From the NCBI RefSeq assembly GCF_013836145.1, contig NZ_CP057483.1, forward strand, positions 2,232,001 to 2,296,000: a stretch of DNA of 64,000 nucleotides, in the 5' to 3' direction. The stretch is from Citrobacter sp. RHB25-C09 (lineage in GTDB: Bacteria > Pseudomonadota > Gammaproteobacteria > Enterobacterales > Enterobacteriaceae). How positions within the stretch are numbered: position 1 is the first letter of the stretch; each line of letters begins with the position of its first letter. This document shows, in pieces, positions 25,453-34,528 of the stretch. The notes below the pieces were generated by a model. It was not told the origin of the DNA and searched no databases. It saw only the letters and a program-made list of their open reading frames with translations. The translations under genes and the position numbers were made by a program.

Positions 25453-26994
25453 TTATTCTTCGCCCTTCTTCTGACTCAGACCGTATTCACGCAATTTATT
25501 GGCTATTGCCGTATGCGAGACGCCAAGCCGCTTAGCTAGCTTACGGGTGCTGGGGTAATTGCGATACAATTGTGTCAGTACCGACCGTTCAAAACGGCTG
25601 GTAATTTCATCGAGAGAACCTTCCATCGCATCCTCACCCACCGCGACCGTCGCGCCATCATAATCCGGCAATAAAATATCCTGTGGACGCAGTTCAAAGC
25701 CGTCGAGTTGCGTCAATGCACGATAGACCGCATTTTTCAGTTGCCGCACGTTACCCGGCCAACTGTAGCGGGTTAGCATAGTGGCTAAATCCGCAGACAG
25801 CTTGGGGCGTGGAACGCCCTGCTCATCGGCAAAGCGCGCAATGAAAAGCTCTGTCAGCGGCATGATATCCTGCGGGCAATCACGCAGCGGCGGCAGGTTC
25901 AGAGTCAGTACGTTAAGACGATAATAAAGATCTTCACGGAACAAACCTTTCTGCACCAGTTCAACAAGATTCTTTTGTGTCGCACAAATAACGCGCACAT
26001 CGACATGAACCTCGTGATCTTCGCCGACACGACGGAACGTACCGTCATTCAGAAAGCGCAGCAGCTTAGTCTGCATTCGCGGAGACATCTCACCAATTTC
26101 GTCCAGCAGAACCGAACCGCCGTTTGCCTGCTCGAAGAAACCTTTTTTGCCCTCCGGCGCATGGCCAAACAGTTCGCTCTCGACAGCATCTTCCGGAATC
26201 GACGCACAGTTAAGAGCCAGATACGGTTTCCCGGCGCGCGGGCTGGCCTGATGGCAGGCATGAGCGAAAAGATCCTTCCCTGTACCGGTATCGCCGGTGA
26301 TTAACAGCGGTGCACTGAGCATCGCCAGCTTGCGAGCCTGTTCGACAACGTGCTTCATTTTTGCACTGGTGGCAATAATCTGGCTAAAGGCGCTAACATC
26401 CTGGGAGGACAGATTTTGCAACTGCCGCCCCATCCGGATGGTAGAACGCAGCATCATCACGGCCCCGGTGAGCATCTGTTCGTCATCTTCCCCCTGCAGG
26501 TACACTGGGGTGGTTTCCATCAGGAAATTTTGACCATTAATCACGACATGTTCGTTGTGAGAGGCCTGCGGGTTGCCTTCCAGCCAGCGCTGGAAATTAA
26601 AGCCGCTGATCAGTTGAGCAGCCGTTTGATTGCGCATCCGCTCTGGGCTCAGGGCAAACAACTGACAACTTGCCGGGTTAGCCATCTCGATTTTGCCTTT
26701 CAGATCCAGCGAAAGCACAGGCTCTGGCAGCGCTTCCAACAGCGCGCTAAGCGCCAGATGTTCACGTTCTGAAGGCATCCACGGTACGGTGCGCACATCC
26801 GTAACGCCTGAAATGCGGCGAATTTCTGCCATAAGACTGCTGAAGTTCGTAAACTCCAGTTCTGCAAAATTGAGGTAGATTCGCCCGATGGGATCAATTT
26901 CGATACCGCGTAAATCAATACCGCGCAGCACCAGTAAATCGAGTAATTCGCGAGTCAGACCCAGTCGGTCTTCACAAAACACTTCCAGACGCAT
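25453..26994 (-). CDS. tyrR: Aromatic amino acid regulator TyrR
   Basis: 513-residue regulator of aromatic amino acid synthesis and transport. Order: ACT domain (MRLEVFCEDRLGLTRELLDLL), PAS domain (about 80-190), AAA+ domain (GDTGTGKDLFAHACH, Walker A; VLLDEIGEM, Walker B), and C-terminal helix-turn-helix (STRKLAKRLGVSHTAIANKL). The GAFTGA loop of sigma-54 activators is absent (ELFGHAPEGKKGFF), as is normal for TyrR, which acts with sigma-70. An in-frame ATG at 27009 would add MKVPS; 26994 gives the E. coli N-terminus and length. Confidence 0.95.
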   Translation of the reverse strand: MRLEVFCEDRLGLTRELLDLLVLRGIDLRGIEIDPIGRIYLNFAELEFTNFSSLMAEIRRISGVTDVRTVPWMPSEREHLALSALLEALPEPVLSLDLKGKIEMANPASCQLFALSPERMRNQTAAQLISGFNFQRWLEGNPQASHNEHVVINGQNFLMETTPVYLQGEDDEQMLTGAVMMLRSTIRMGRQLQNLSSQDVSAFSQIIATSAKMKHVVEQARKLAMLSAPLLITGDTGTGKDLFAHACHQASPRAGKPYLALNCASIPEDAVESELFGHAPEGKKGFFEQANGGSVLLDEIGEMSPRMQTKLLRFLNDGTFRRVGEDHEVHVDVRVICATQKNLVELVQKGLFREDLYYRLNVLTLNLPPLRDCPQDIMPLTELFIARFADEQGVPRPKLSADLATMLTRYSWPGNVRQLKNAVYRALTQLDGFELRPQDILLPDYDGATVAVGEDAMEGSLDEITSRFERSVLTQLYRNYPSTRKLAKRLGVSHTAIANKLREYGLSQKKGEE

Positions 26995-27067
26995 GGAGGG
27001 AACCTTCACCTGAATAATGGACTATAGATAAGATGATAAGCCATGAATGGAATGTCAGGAAGGATTC

Positions 27068-27085
27068 TGTCAACAAATATTGACA
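27068..27085. promoter_or_regulatory. TyrR box upstream of tyrR
   Basis: TGTCAACAAATATTGACA is an 18-bp inverted repeat close to the TyrR box TGTAAA-N6-TTTACA. It lies 74 bp before the tyrR start, consistent with autoregulation. Confidence 0.65.
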
Positions 27086-27095
27086 GCATGACGGA

Positions 27096-27136
27096 AAAAT
27101 GGGCACTGTGGCGTAAAGTTACGCGGTCAGCGCCCA
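27096..27136 (-). terminator. Terminator after ycjF
   Basis: On the minus strand an imperfect long stem GGGCGCTG...CAGTGCCC with an inner GCGTAA/TTACGC stem is followed by ATTTTTCC, just after the ycjF stop. Confidence 0.65.
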
Positions 27137-27143
27137 TTTTGGT

Positions 27144-28205
27144 TTATTTTTCGCGCGGTGGCGTGTTCTTTTGCAGGGTTTCTTTGACCTGACCGATCAG
27201 CTGACGGCGGAAATCGCCGAGCCGCGGTTTGTCATCATCAATCCACGGCAAGGGACGGCAGAGTTCCATAGCTTTGATACCCAGACGCGCCGTTAGTAGT
27301 CCAGCTCCGATCCCCTGCGCGGCGCGAGTGGATAAGCGCGCCGCGAGATCCTGTGACATCCAGTCCATTCCCACTTCCCGCACCAGTTCACTGGCGCCAG
27401 CAAACGCGATATTAAGCAGCACCAGGCGAAACAGACGCAGACGGCTGTAATAACCCAGTTCGATGCCATAAAGCGTGGCAATGCGGTTGATCAACCGCAG
27501 ATTGCGCCAGGCGATAAATGCCATATCCACCAGCGCCAGCGGGCTGACAGCAATCATTAACGTCGACTCAGCAGCAGACCGGCTAATCTCGCGCCGCGCC
27601 TGCGCATCCAACACCGGCTGAACCAGATGCGCATACAAGCCAACGACTTCGCGGTCGTTCTGCGTTTCATGAATCGAAGCATACCAACGCTGTAAGGCCG
27701 GATGCGATTGGTCAATACCCGCCTGCTGGGCAAGTTTTTCGCAAAATGCGCGGCCTTTGCCGGCACCATGGCTGTGAAGCAGTTCCCGGGCCTCATCACG
27801 CTCGTGCGCGCGCTGGCGCAGACGCCATAAACGACGCCACTCCGTTGCTACCGACCCCACGCCCGCACCGATAATCAGCGCTCCCGCCGCACATCCCCCC
27901 AGCGCGACCCAGTCCTGCGTCTGCCAGGCGTTCATTGTCCACTGAACGCCCTGACCCACGACGCTTGCACCAAATAATGCCAGCCCGCCCATCACCATTT
28001 TGCGCCACAGACTGCGCTTCGGACGCAGCGCCGCATCGATCACCGCTTCGGCCTGCCCTTCGTCTTCCAGCGGTTCATCAATTTGAGCGGGTGCAAAAGT
28101 CTGCGCTTGCGCATCGTTGAACGTTTGCTGTGCTTTAAAGGCCGGGTTTTGCTCAACCTCCAGCGGACCGGCGAAATCAATGCGCGGTTTTAACGGCTCG
28201 CTCAT
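27144..28205 (-). CDS. ycjF: YcjF, UPF0283 inner-membrane protein
   Basis: 353-residue membrane protein. An N-terminal cytoplasmic tail of about 70 residues is followed by two membrane helices (MVMGGLALFGASVVGQGVQW and ALGGCAAGALIIGAGVG regions), then a soluble C-terminal domain rich in Arg and Leu. It belongs to UPF0283/DUF697 and always travels with YcjX. Function unknown; in E. coli the pair is in the heat-shock and Psp-linked set. It overlaps ycjX by 4 bp (ATGA type), so the two are translationally coupled. Confidence 0.9.
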   Translation of the reverse strand: MSEPLKPRIDFAGPLEVEQNPAFKAQQTFNDAQAQTFAPAQIDEPLEDEGQAEAVIDAALRPKRSLWRKMVMGGLALFGASVVGQGVQWTMNAWQTQDWVALGGCAAGALIIGAGVGSVATEWRRLWRLRQRAHERDEARELLHSHGAGKGRAFCEKLAQQAGIDQSHPALQRWYASIHETQNDREVVGLYAHLVQPVLDAQARREISRSAAESTLMIAVSPLALVDMAFIAWRNLRLINRIATLYGIELGYYSRLRLFRLVLLNIAFAGASELVREVGMDWMSQDLAARLSTRAAQGIGAGLLTARLGIKAMELCRPLPWIDDDKPRLGDFRRQLIGQVKETLQKNTPPREK

Positions 28206-29599
28206 CGCAATTTATCTCCTATTAAAAACTCCAGCGCGGCATCGATGCGAATATGCGGCAACGGTTTGTCGACGTCCATTTTTTGCGGACGAAATGCCTC
28301 GAACTGAAAGCCCTGGCTATCCCAGAATGCCTGTCCTGGCAACCGCGCAGGAACTTCGCCGGGATAGACCGTCAGCGGTGTGCCATCGCTCAAGCGGTTT
28401 CCACGCAATGCCGGGATCTTCTCGCCATTGACATCAATCAGCCCACTGGTGGTGGCCTGTACGGAAGCCAGCCCCAGGCAATCCATACTAATCCCTTCGA
28501 ATGCGGCGTTTTGCCACGCATCCTGGATCAGCTGTTGCAATAGCGACACCATGTTGGCGTGTTGATCGATGGTGACGTGATCGGCCTTGGTAGCCGCGAA
28601 CAGCAGCTTATCAATGACCGGAGAGAACAGCCGGCGAAACAGCGTCCGCTGACCATAATGGAAGCTTTGCATCAGTTGGGTTAGCGCCAGGCGCATATCA
28701 TTGAACGCCTGTGGCCCGCTGTTGAGCGGTTGCAGGCAGTCCACCAGCACAATCTGCCGATCAAAGCGCAGGAAATGGTTCTTATAGAACCCCTTAACTA
28801 CCTTGTCGCAATAGTAGTTAAAGCGTTCACGCAGCATTCCGGCGTTGGTATGTTTATCTGCCTGCGCCAGTTTCGATTCTCCCCACGCGTCGACGTCCGG
28901 CCAGGGGAAAAATTGCAGCGCCGGTGCGCCTGCCATATCGCCAGGCAGAACAAAGCGTCCTGGCTGGATAAAGTGCAGCCCCTGTTGTTTGCACTGGTGC
29001 AGGTAGTCTGTCCAGGCGGCGGCTATGTCCGCCAGCCGGTTTTCGTCTGCCGGCGCTAGTGGGTCCAACCCCTCTGAGAGCTGTCGCCATTTTGCCGACC
29101 ATTCCGCCCGCTGCCCGGTTAACAGTCCGGTCATCTGCCGGGACCAGCTCAGATAGTCCTGCGCCAGCATTGGCAGGTCTAACAACCATTCACCAGGATA
29201 ATCGACAATTTCCAGATACAGCGTGGACGTCTCTTTGAAGTGACGCAGCAGTGAGTCATTGGATTTGTACCGCAGCGCCAGACGTATTTCGCTGACGCCG
29301 CGTGTGGGTGTTGGCCAGGTTGGCGGGTCGCCATACAGTTGTGCCAGCCCTTCATCATATGTAAAACGAGGAATGCCGAAATCCCGCTGCGGGACGCGTT
29401 TTACCCCGAGCAAGCGCTCCTCGCGCACTGCGCTCAGCAGCGGCAGTCTCGCACCCGCGTGGATATTCAGCAGTTGATTAACCATTGCGGTGATAAACGC
29501 CGTTTTCCCGCTACGGCTAAGGCCTGTGACCGCGAGGCGCAGATGCCGGTCAACCCCACGATTAACCAGCGCATTGAGTTCGTTGGTGAGTCTCTTCAT
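28202..29599 (-). CDS. ycjX: YcjX, DUF463 P-loop protein
   Basis: 465-residue P-loop GTPase-like protein of the YcjX/DUF463 family. Walker A is GLSRSGKTAF near residue 25; EIVDYPGEWLLDLP is a Walker B-like region, and AATKADHV resembles the TKxD base-recognition motif. In-frame ATGs at 29605 and 29599 are both possible; 29599 (MKRLTNELN) equals the E. coli start and length. It is the last backbone gene before the accessory block. A palindrome ACGTATACGT lies at 29638-29647, ahead of the start. Confidence 0.92.
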   Translation of the reverse strand: MKRLTNELNALVNRGVDRHLRLAVTGLSRSGKTAFITAMVNQLLNIHAGARLPLLSAVREERLLGVKRVPQRDFGIPRFTYDEGLAQLYGDPPTWPTPTRGVSEIRLALRYKSNDSLLRHFKETSTLYLEIVDYPGEWLLDLPMLAQDYLSWSRQMTGLLTGQRAEWSAKWRQLSEGLDPLAPADENRLADIAAAWTDYLHQCKQQGLHFIQPGRFVLPGDMAGAPALQFFPWPDVDAWGESKLAQADKHTNAGMLRERFNYYCDKVVKGFYKNHFLRFDRQIVLVDCLQPLNSGPQAFNDMRLALTQLMQSFHYGQRTLFRRLFSPVIDKLLFAATKADHVTIDQHANMVSLLQQLIQDAWQNAAFEGISMDCLGLASVQATTSGLIDVNGEKIPALRGNRLSDGTPLTVYPGEVPARLPGQAFWDSQGFQFEAFRPQKMDVDKPLPHIRIDAALEFLIGDKLR

Positions 29600-29674
29600 C
29601 GCCATCCCGTTATGCCTGAAGACCAGAGAAAATTATAACGTATACGTATGATGTGGGGTCAGGGAGTTGATAAT

Positions 29675-29688
29675 CAACCGCTTTGGCG
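29675..29688. repeat. 14-bp palindromic repeat, left border of the accessory block
   Basis: GTTGATAATCAACC, containing the perfect palindrome GTTGATAATCAAC. The identical 14-mer occurs at 40417-40430. Confidence 0.6.
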
Positions 29689-29807
29689 GTAGATACAGAT
29701 GTTAAAATACCAGGTTAAGCTGGGGTTGCTCGCTCCAAACGGGTAGTTTTGAGGGATAATGGCTATTAAATATATAATTTCTTTTATTCACACGTAAGGG
29801 TTACCCC

Positions 29808-30320
29808 ATGACGTTGCACATCCGACAAGCAACATTAGCCGATTCAGTATTACTCAATGCACTTGGCAATAGCATCTATCCCGCGCACTTTAAGCATTTG
29901 TGGAAGTCGGTGTCGGAAATGAACGATTACCTGAAGAGCGAATATTCACTTTCTGTGCTTGAGAAAAGCCTGATGGATGGAAATACAAGCTGGTACATCG
30001 CAGAAACTGCGCGGCCGTTGGGTTATGTGAAACTGACATGGGAAGCGACAATCCCTGATACCCTTCTTCACGGAGTTCTTCTTAACAAGCTATACCTTGC
30101 TCCGACGAGTACGAGTCAACAGTACGGCCAACAGATGTTCAGTCGAGTTATCGATCTCGTCCGAAGCAACACGAAGGATTTTTTATGGCTGGAGGTGCTG
30201 GAACAGAACGAACGTGCGTATCGATTCTATGAAAAACAAGGTATGAAGTTCATCAAGGACGTTGTGTTCGAGACGGCATCCCAGCGAAGTGTACTTAAGG
30301 TTATGGGGATGCGTATTTGA
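29808..30320 (+). CDS. GNAT-family N-acetyltransferase
   Basis: 170-residue single GNAT domain. Strand-helix MTLHIRQATLADSVLLNAL opens it. LNKLYLAPTSTSQQYGQQMF replaces the usual acetyl-CoA loop (V-x-x-x-Q/R-x-x-G-x-G/A) in a modified form, and WLEVLEQNERAYRFYEKQGMKF is the typical final strand and helix. The substrate is unknown; such proteins acetylate amines of proteins or small molecules. AAGGG precedes the ATG. It is the first gene inside the accessory block. Confidence 0.8.
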   Translation: MTLHIRQATLADSVLLNALGNSIYPAHFKHLWKSVSEMNDYLKSEYSLSVLEKSLMDGNTSWYIAETARPLGYVKLTWEATIPDTLLHGVLLNKLYLAPTSTSQQYGQQMFSRVIDLVRSNTKDFLWLEVLEQNERAYRFYEKQGMKFIKDVVFETASQRSVLKVMGMRI

Positions 30321-30684
30321 GTGGGTTTTGCGTAAAGTGGGCTGGAGGCTATTTTCTGGCCGGTTTGTGCCAGAAGCGAACATAGCGAAGTGCAGCGGCA
30401 ACGTTGCTCGTAGGTCTTTTGGTGTGAATTAACACATTTTCTTGTCTTATGTATTATTGCTGGATTTACATTATTAAGAATCAAAAAAGAAAACCCAACA
30501 GAAAACTCAGAAATAATTCACCCAAAAACTTAACAATTAAAATATTAAGGTAACACCACATAATATTGGGATGTTTTTGTTTTTCATAGACGAAGATTTA
30601 CATATCATGATATAATATCACTGGCAAATACGCAGGTAATTAACCTGCCAATTATGTAAATAAATTTTCGGGGAGATGACTCCA
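30321..30684 (+). promoter_or_regulatory. AT-rich leader and promoter region of yeeN
   Basis: About 360 bp without a gene. An extended -10 TGATATAAT lies at 30608-30616. Just downstream the inverted repeat GCAGGT-AATTA-ACCTGC (30632-30648) would fall in the 5' leader, and GGGGAG at 30671 serves the GTG start at 30685. Nothing else recognisable. Confidence 0.55.
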
Positions 30685-31401
30685 GTGGGACGTAAGTGGG
30701 CCAACATTGTTGCCAAAAAAACGGCTAAAGACGGTGCAACGTCTAAAGTATATTCAAAATTCGGTGTGGAAATCTATGCTGCAGCTAAACAAGGTGAACC
30801 AGACCCTGAATTAAACACCGCTTTAAAATTCGTTATTGAACGTGCGAAACAAGCACAAGTTCCCAAACACGTTATTGATAAAGCCATTGATAAAGCCAAA
30901 GGCGGCGGCGATGAAACGTTCGTGCACGGGCGTTACGAAGGCTTTGGTCCCAGTGGTTCAATGGTTATCGCTGAAACCTTAACTTCCAATGTCAACCGTA
31001 CGATTGCTAACGTCCGTACAATTTTCAATAAAAAAGGTGGAAATATCGGCGCGGCAGGTGCTGTCAGCTATATGTTTGACAATACTGGGGTGATTGTATT
31101 TGAAGGCACAGACCCCGATCGTATTTTTGAAATTTTGCTTGATGCTGAAGTTGATGTCCGTGATGTCACCGAAGAAGAAGGTAACATCGTTATTTATACT
31201 GAACCTACAGACCTTCATAAAGGAATTGCAGCGCTTAAAGCCGCTGGAATTACTGAATTTTCAACGACAGAATTAGAATTGATTGCTCAATCAGAAGTTG
31301 AACTTTCACCAGAAGATTTAGAAATCTTTGCGGGTCTTGTTGATGCCCTTGAAGATGACGAAGATGTTCAAAAAGTCTATCATAACGTGGCAAATCTCTA
31401 A
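30685..31401 (+). CDS. yeeN: YebC/PmpR-family protein YeeN
   Basis: 238-residue protein of the YebC/TACO1 family, almost identical to E. coli YeeN along its length (GRKWANIVAKKTAKDGATSK, ... KVYHNVANL). The family was first described as DNA-binding regulators; mitochondrial TACO1 and recent bacterial work tie it to translation, particularly of proline-rich stretches. The frame opens at ATG 30676, but the ribosome-binding site GGGGAG abuts that codon; GTG at 30685 is properly spaced and gives the E. coli length. In K-12 the gene is near the asn tRNA genes at 44 min, so this is a moved copy. Confidence 0.9.
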   Translation: MGRKWANIVAKKTAKDGATSKVYSKFGVEIYAAAKQGEPDPELNTALKFVIERAKQAQVPKHVIDKAIDKAKGGGDETFVHGRYEGFGPSGSMVIAETLTSNVNRTIANVRTIFNKKGGNIGAAGAVSYMFDNTGVIVFEGTDPDRIFEILLDAEVDVRDVTEEEGNIVIYTEPTDLHKGIAALKAAGITEFSTTELELIAQSEVELSPEDLEIFAGLVDALEDDEDVQKVYHNVANL

Positions 31402-31410
31402 TTATATATT

Positions 31411-31445
31411 AAAGGAATCTGTCATTACGGCAGATTCCTTTATAT
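31411..31445 (+). terminator. Terminator after yeeN
   Basis: Perfect 11-bp stem AAAGGAATCTG / CAGATTCCTTT with a 9-nt loop, followed by an AT-rich tail. Confidence 0.75.
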
Positions 31446-31460
31446 TATAAACTCCTCACC

Positions 31461-32156
31461 TCAGTGGATTAGAGTTTTCACAAAAGCTGAACGCACATTT
31501 TCATACAGCGTGTCTGAAAGCATTAAATTGTCCCAGACAGTATTATGATCGGCACCTGGAATAAGCATAAGTTTTTTTTGACGGCAGCGAGACGCTGAGA
31601 AAAACAGTTTTTCGGGTATCTCAGCAGGAATCACTGAATCATTTTCGGCAGCAATAATAAGTATATCTCCGGTAAATTCCGCAGCAATATCCCACGCATC
31701 CGTTTGTTCCCAATTTCGATCTTTACGTATGATTGCTGAAAAATCAGGGCCAAACTTAACCTTATAGGCAGGCATTGAGTAGACACCGGGTACCATGAGG
31801 ATCAGGGACTGAAACCGAACCGTTCTAGTTAGTTGAAGTGCGTTATAGGCTCCCATACTTACGCCCATACACCCTGTGATAGCGATTTCCTGCGAGGCAA
31901 GCACCGCCTCAGCCTGCAACGTACGGCTAAATAGCGAGGATTCGTGCAGTTCTCCCCCCGTTTCACCGTGGCCTATGAAGTCAAATGTCGTCGTTCCGAT
32001 GCCTGACGCATCAAGAAGCGCGCGATATTTATTGAAAACCGTCCGATCTTTACCGCCACCATGGAGCATCAATACATGCCCATTGTTCCCAAATGTACTT
32101 TCGGCTGAAATCATTTTGTTCTGAAACGGTACCTGGAAGGAGAGAATGGAAATCAT
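31461..32156 (-). CDS. Alpha/beta hydrolase
   Basis: A protein of about 231 residues with the serine-hydrolase fold. The oxyanion segment is MLHGGGKDRTVF, the nucleophile elbow GVSMGAYNAL (GxSxG), the acid Asp is in IIAAENDSVIP and the His in IPGADHNTVWD. The order Ser-Asp-His and the FIGHGETGG loop resemble monoacylglycerol-lipase or serine-aminopeptidase (S33) types. The substrate is unknown. The frame is open up to 32327; MISILSFQVPFQNK at 32156 begins the domain, but no good ribosome-binding site was seen at either start, so the N-terminus is uncertain. Confidence 0.75.
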   Translation of the reverse strand: MISILSFQVPFQNKMISAESTFGNNGHVLMLHGGGKDRTVFNKYRALLDASGIGTTTFDFIGHGETGGELHESSLFSRTLQAEAVLASQEIAITGCMGVSMGAYNALQLTRTVRFQSLILMVPGVYSMPAYKVKFGPDFSAIIRKDRNWEQTDAWDIAAEFTGDILIIAAENDSVIPAEIPEKLFFSASRCRQKKLMLIPGADHNTVWDNLMLSDTLYENVRSAFVKTLIH

Positions 32157-32365
32157 CTTTGTTTTCAAAATGGAATGAGTAGTTTTTTGTTTTATCAGAC
32201 CATAAAGCACCGCACAATAGACGCCAATGACAGATAATGCGCAATCTCTCGATTTTTCCTGTAAGTAGACCATGCTCATTATGCGCGTTAACGCAATGAG
32301 TATGCGATACAGGTCGATCGTACTCATTTAAACTCATCATGCCCTCTTAATAACAGGAGAACACC

Positions 32366-32590
32366 ATGCTCGAACTTCGCCCTAACTGTGAATGCTGCGA
32401 TCAAGATCTGCCGCCAGAATCAGAAAAGGCATTTATCTGTTCGTTCGAGTGTACCTTTTGTATTGATTGCGTGACAGTTCAATTCAACGGCAAGTGCCCA
32501 AACTGCGGGGGTGAATTAGTGCGGCGCCCAATACGCCCAGAATCCGCTCTCTTGCGGCATCCTGCGTCCACTTTGCGCCGCTATAAGTAA
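32366..32590 (+). CDS. DUF1272 small cysteine-rich protein
   Basis: 74-residue protein with three CxxC pairs: CECCDQDL, CTFCIDC and CPNCGGEL. These should bind zinc in a compact treble-clef or rubredoxin-like fold. MLELRPNCECCDQDLPP is the start of DUF1272. Function unknown. AGGAGA precedes the ATG. It diverges from the hydrolase gene. A stem AGAAGGCCGCA / TGCGGCCTTCT follows. Confidence 0.85.
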   Translation: MLELRPNCECCDQDLPPESEKAFICSFECTFCIDCVTVQFNGKCPNCGGELVRRPIRPESALLRHPASTLRRYK

Positions 32591-32607
32591 TAGCGCTACG
32601 TATTAGA

Positions 32608-32636
32608 AGAAGGCCGCACCGAAGATGCGGCCTTCT
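32608..32636 (+). terminator. Hairpin after the DUF1272 gene
   Basis: 11-bp stem AGAAGGCCGCA / TGCGGCCTTCT between convergent genes; no clear U-run on either side, so termination is likely but not certain. Confidence 0.5.
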
Positions 32637-32639
32637 GCA

Positions 32640-32954
32640 TCAGACTACCAGTTCAGGCATTTGCTCTTTCACAAACGCTAATACCTTTTCTGCGTCGAGA
32701 GACGCAAAGGGTAGACTTTCAACGATGGCAATGGGACGAGAGTCTCCGACAATTTCTTCAATTTCACTCATCTTGTATTGAATGTGTGGCGTAATGAGAA
32801 AACCATCAAAAGCGGGAGCCACACTGGCAAAATTATCCAGTCCCACTGCGCTGATAATCAGATGGTCGCCCTTTTTATCTGCCAATAACTGCATCTTTTT
32901 GGCGAGAGAATTTGCGGTATTGCCGAACAAACAACATATCAGTAACTTTTTCAT
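32640..32954 (-). CDS. Orphan PTS IIB component (lactose/cellobiose type)
   Basis: 104-residue phosphocarrier domain. KKLLICCLFGNTANSLAKKM carries the phospho-Cys (C7 or C8) followed by the phosphate loop; the family usually has CSxGMSTS, so the loop is altered (LFGNTANS). The fold continues normally to the end (VLAFVKEQM). IIB passes phosphate from IIA to an incoming sugar, but no IIA, IIC or sugar hydrolase is near. AGGGGGT precedes the ATG. It may serve an enzyme II elsewhere or act in regulation. Confidence 0.75.
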   Translation of the reverse strand: MKKLLICCLFGNTANSLAKKMQLLADKKGDHLIISAVGLDNFASVAPAFDGFLITPHIQYKMSEIEEIVGDSRPIAIVESLPFASLDAEKVLAFVKEQMPELVV

Positions 32955-33124
32955 TTTTTACCCCCTGAGAAATGTTCACAGAATATTCCTCATGCAGTAC
33001 ATAAAATGAGCGCTACGTCTTGTTTGGATGTTAATTATTAGCAGGATTAATATAATAACGACGCCACGAAAGCCCTGGAACATGAGCAAATCGTAACGGC
33101 GCGGAGGCTGATGACGAACTGTTG

Positions 33125-33150
33125 TCTGATGGCGCTGCGCTTATCAGGAC
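33125..33150. repeat. REP-like element
   Basis: TCTGATGGCGCTGCGCTTATCAGGAC has the REP form, GATGGCGCTGCG core with an imperfect stem. It lies in the 229-bp gap between the PTS IIB and DUF1294 genes. Confidence 0.6.
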
Positions 33151-33183
33151 TACCGCGTTCCGCATTCTGAGATTTTACGTATA

Positions 33184-33570
33184 ATGTCCCTTCTATACGA
33201 TCTGGCGATTGCTTCAGCTATTCATATGAATCTCAATATTTTTTGTTACTTACTACTCGCCTGCGCGGTACTCGGCAGCATTTTTACGCCGCACCCTATT
33301 GTCATAGGGTGCCTGCTTGTCAACGTTCTGACGCTGGTAATTTACGGACTGGACAAAATGGCCGCGCGTAAAGCCTGGCGCAGAGTACCAGAATCTACGT
33401 TGCTCATGTTTGGGCTTGTGGGTGGTTGGCCTGGTGCAATTTTGGGTCAGCAACTTTTTCGCCATAAAACACAAAAGCAGCCGTTTAAAATCTACTTTAT
33501 CGTCACTGTGGTGTTAAATATTTCAGCAATGGTGGCGATTTATCAGTTTTTACCATTTACACAACACTGA
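33184..33570 (+). CDS. DUF1294 small membrane protein
   Basis: 128-residue protein with three to four hydrophobic segments (NIFCYLLLACAVLGSIF, VIGCLLVNVLTLVIYGL, FIVTVVLNISAMVAIYQF). The motif GLDKMAARKAWRRVPE-x-TLL followed by GLVGGWPGAILGQQLFRHKTQK is the signature of DUF1294. Function unknown. The start at 33184 has only a weak site; MNLNIFCY at 33229 is possible. The IS3-family element begins about 80 bp downstream. Confidence 0.75.
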   Translation: MSLLYDLAIASAIHMNLNIFCYLLLACAVLGSIFTPHPIVIGCLLVNVLTLVIYGLDKMAARKAWRRVPESTLLMFGLVGGWPGAILGQQLFRHKTQKQPFKIYFIVTVVLNISAMVAIYQFLPFTQH

Positions 33571-33669
33571 TGGACGGCTTGATGTTTAATACCTTCCGCA
33601 TTGATCGCGTATCTGGAGCCTGATGGACAATAACAGGAAATTGACCACGTACTTGTAAATAGACCCGTT

Positions 33670-34528
33670 TTAGTTCCAGGCATTTTTTGAGATCCCGGCC
33701 AAATAATGGTGTTGTCGATATTCCTCTGGCGTCATATTGTTCAGTGATTCATGCGGGCGTTCACAGTTATATTCTGACACCCATCTTTCCGTGATTTCCC
33801 GCACTTCATTCAGCGTTCTGAACAGATAAAAATCGAGTATTTCTGTACGGTATGTTCGGTTAAAGCGCTCAATAAAAGCGTTCTGCGTCGGCTTACCCGG
33901 CTGAATAAATTCCAGTTTTACTGCATGTTGCTCTGCCCATTCAGCAAGTACAAGTGAGATAAATTCCGGACCATTATCCATGCGTAGCATGACCGGATAG
34001 CCGCGATTTGCCGCGATCCTGTCGAGTACCCGGACGACGCGAAGAGCTGGCAGATTCAGATCGATTTCAATCGACAACGCCTCACGGTTAAAGTCATCAA
34101 CGACATTGAACGTGCGAAAACGACGGCCACAGACCAGGGCATCATGCATAAAATCGACAGACCAGCTCTGGTTCAGCGCTTCCGGTGTGGCCAGTGGCGA
34201 GGGATTACGTACTGGCAACCGTTGTTTGCCTTTACGGCGAAAATTCAGTTTCAGCAGACAATAAATACGATGGATCCTTTTGTGATTCCACGGGTATCCC
34301 TGCCGCCGCAGAACCTGGAAAAGTTTTGGAAAACCGTACCGTGGGTATCGCTCTGCCACTGCCTGCAACGCGACAATAACGGGTTCGTCACGTGTGGTAT
34401 CCGGACGGTAATGGTAAACCGTTCTGCTCAGGTTAAGACTCCGGCAGGCCTGACGGATACTGAGTCCAAATGTCGTTATCAGATGAGTGACCAGCTCACG
34501 CTTAAAGGCTGGTTTTAAAGCTTTTTTT
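33670..34528 (-). CDS. IS3-family transposase OrfB
   Basis: DDE transposase of about 280 residues made by -1 frameshifting. The catalytic residues are visible in WSVDFMHD, RMDNGPEF and the Glu of FIERFNRTYRTE, followed by EYNCERPHESLNNMTPEEY, the usual C-terminus. The frame has no ATG near its start; it joins OrfA at the slippery A7 run (34522-34528), with the reading KKALKPAFKREL after the shift. OrfA is split by the IS110 element, so OrfAB cannot be made from this copy. Confidence 0.85.

Noticed and set aside
32050..32340. 96-codon minus-strand ORF overlapping the start of the alpha/beta hydrolase
   Set aside because: It has a better-placed AGAGGG than the hydrolase frame, but the product has no recognisable fold and overlaps a frame with complete hydrolase motifs.
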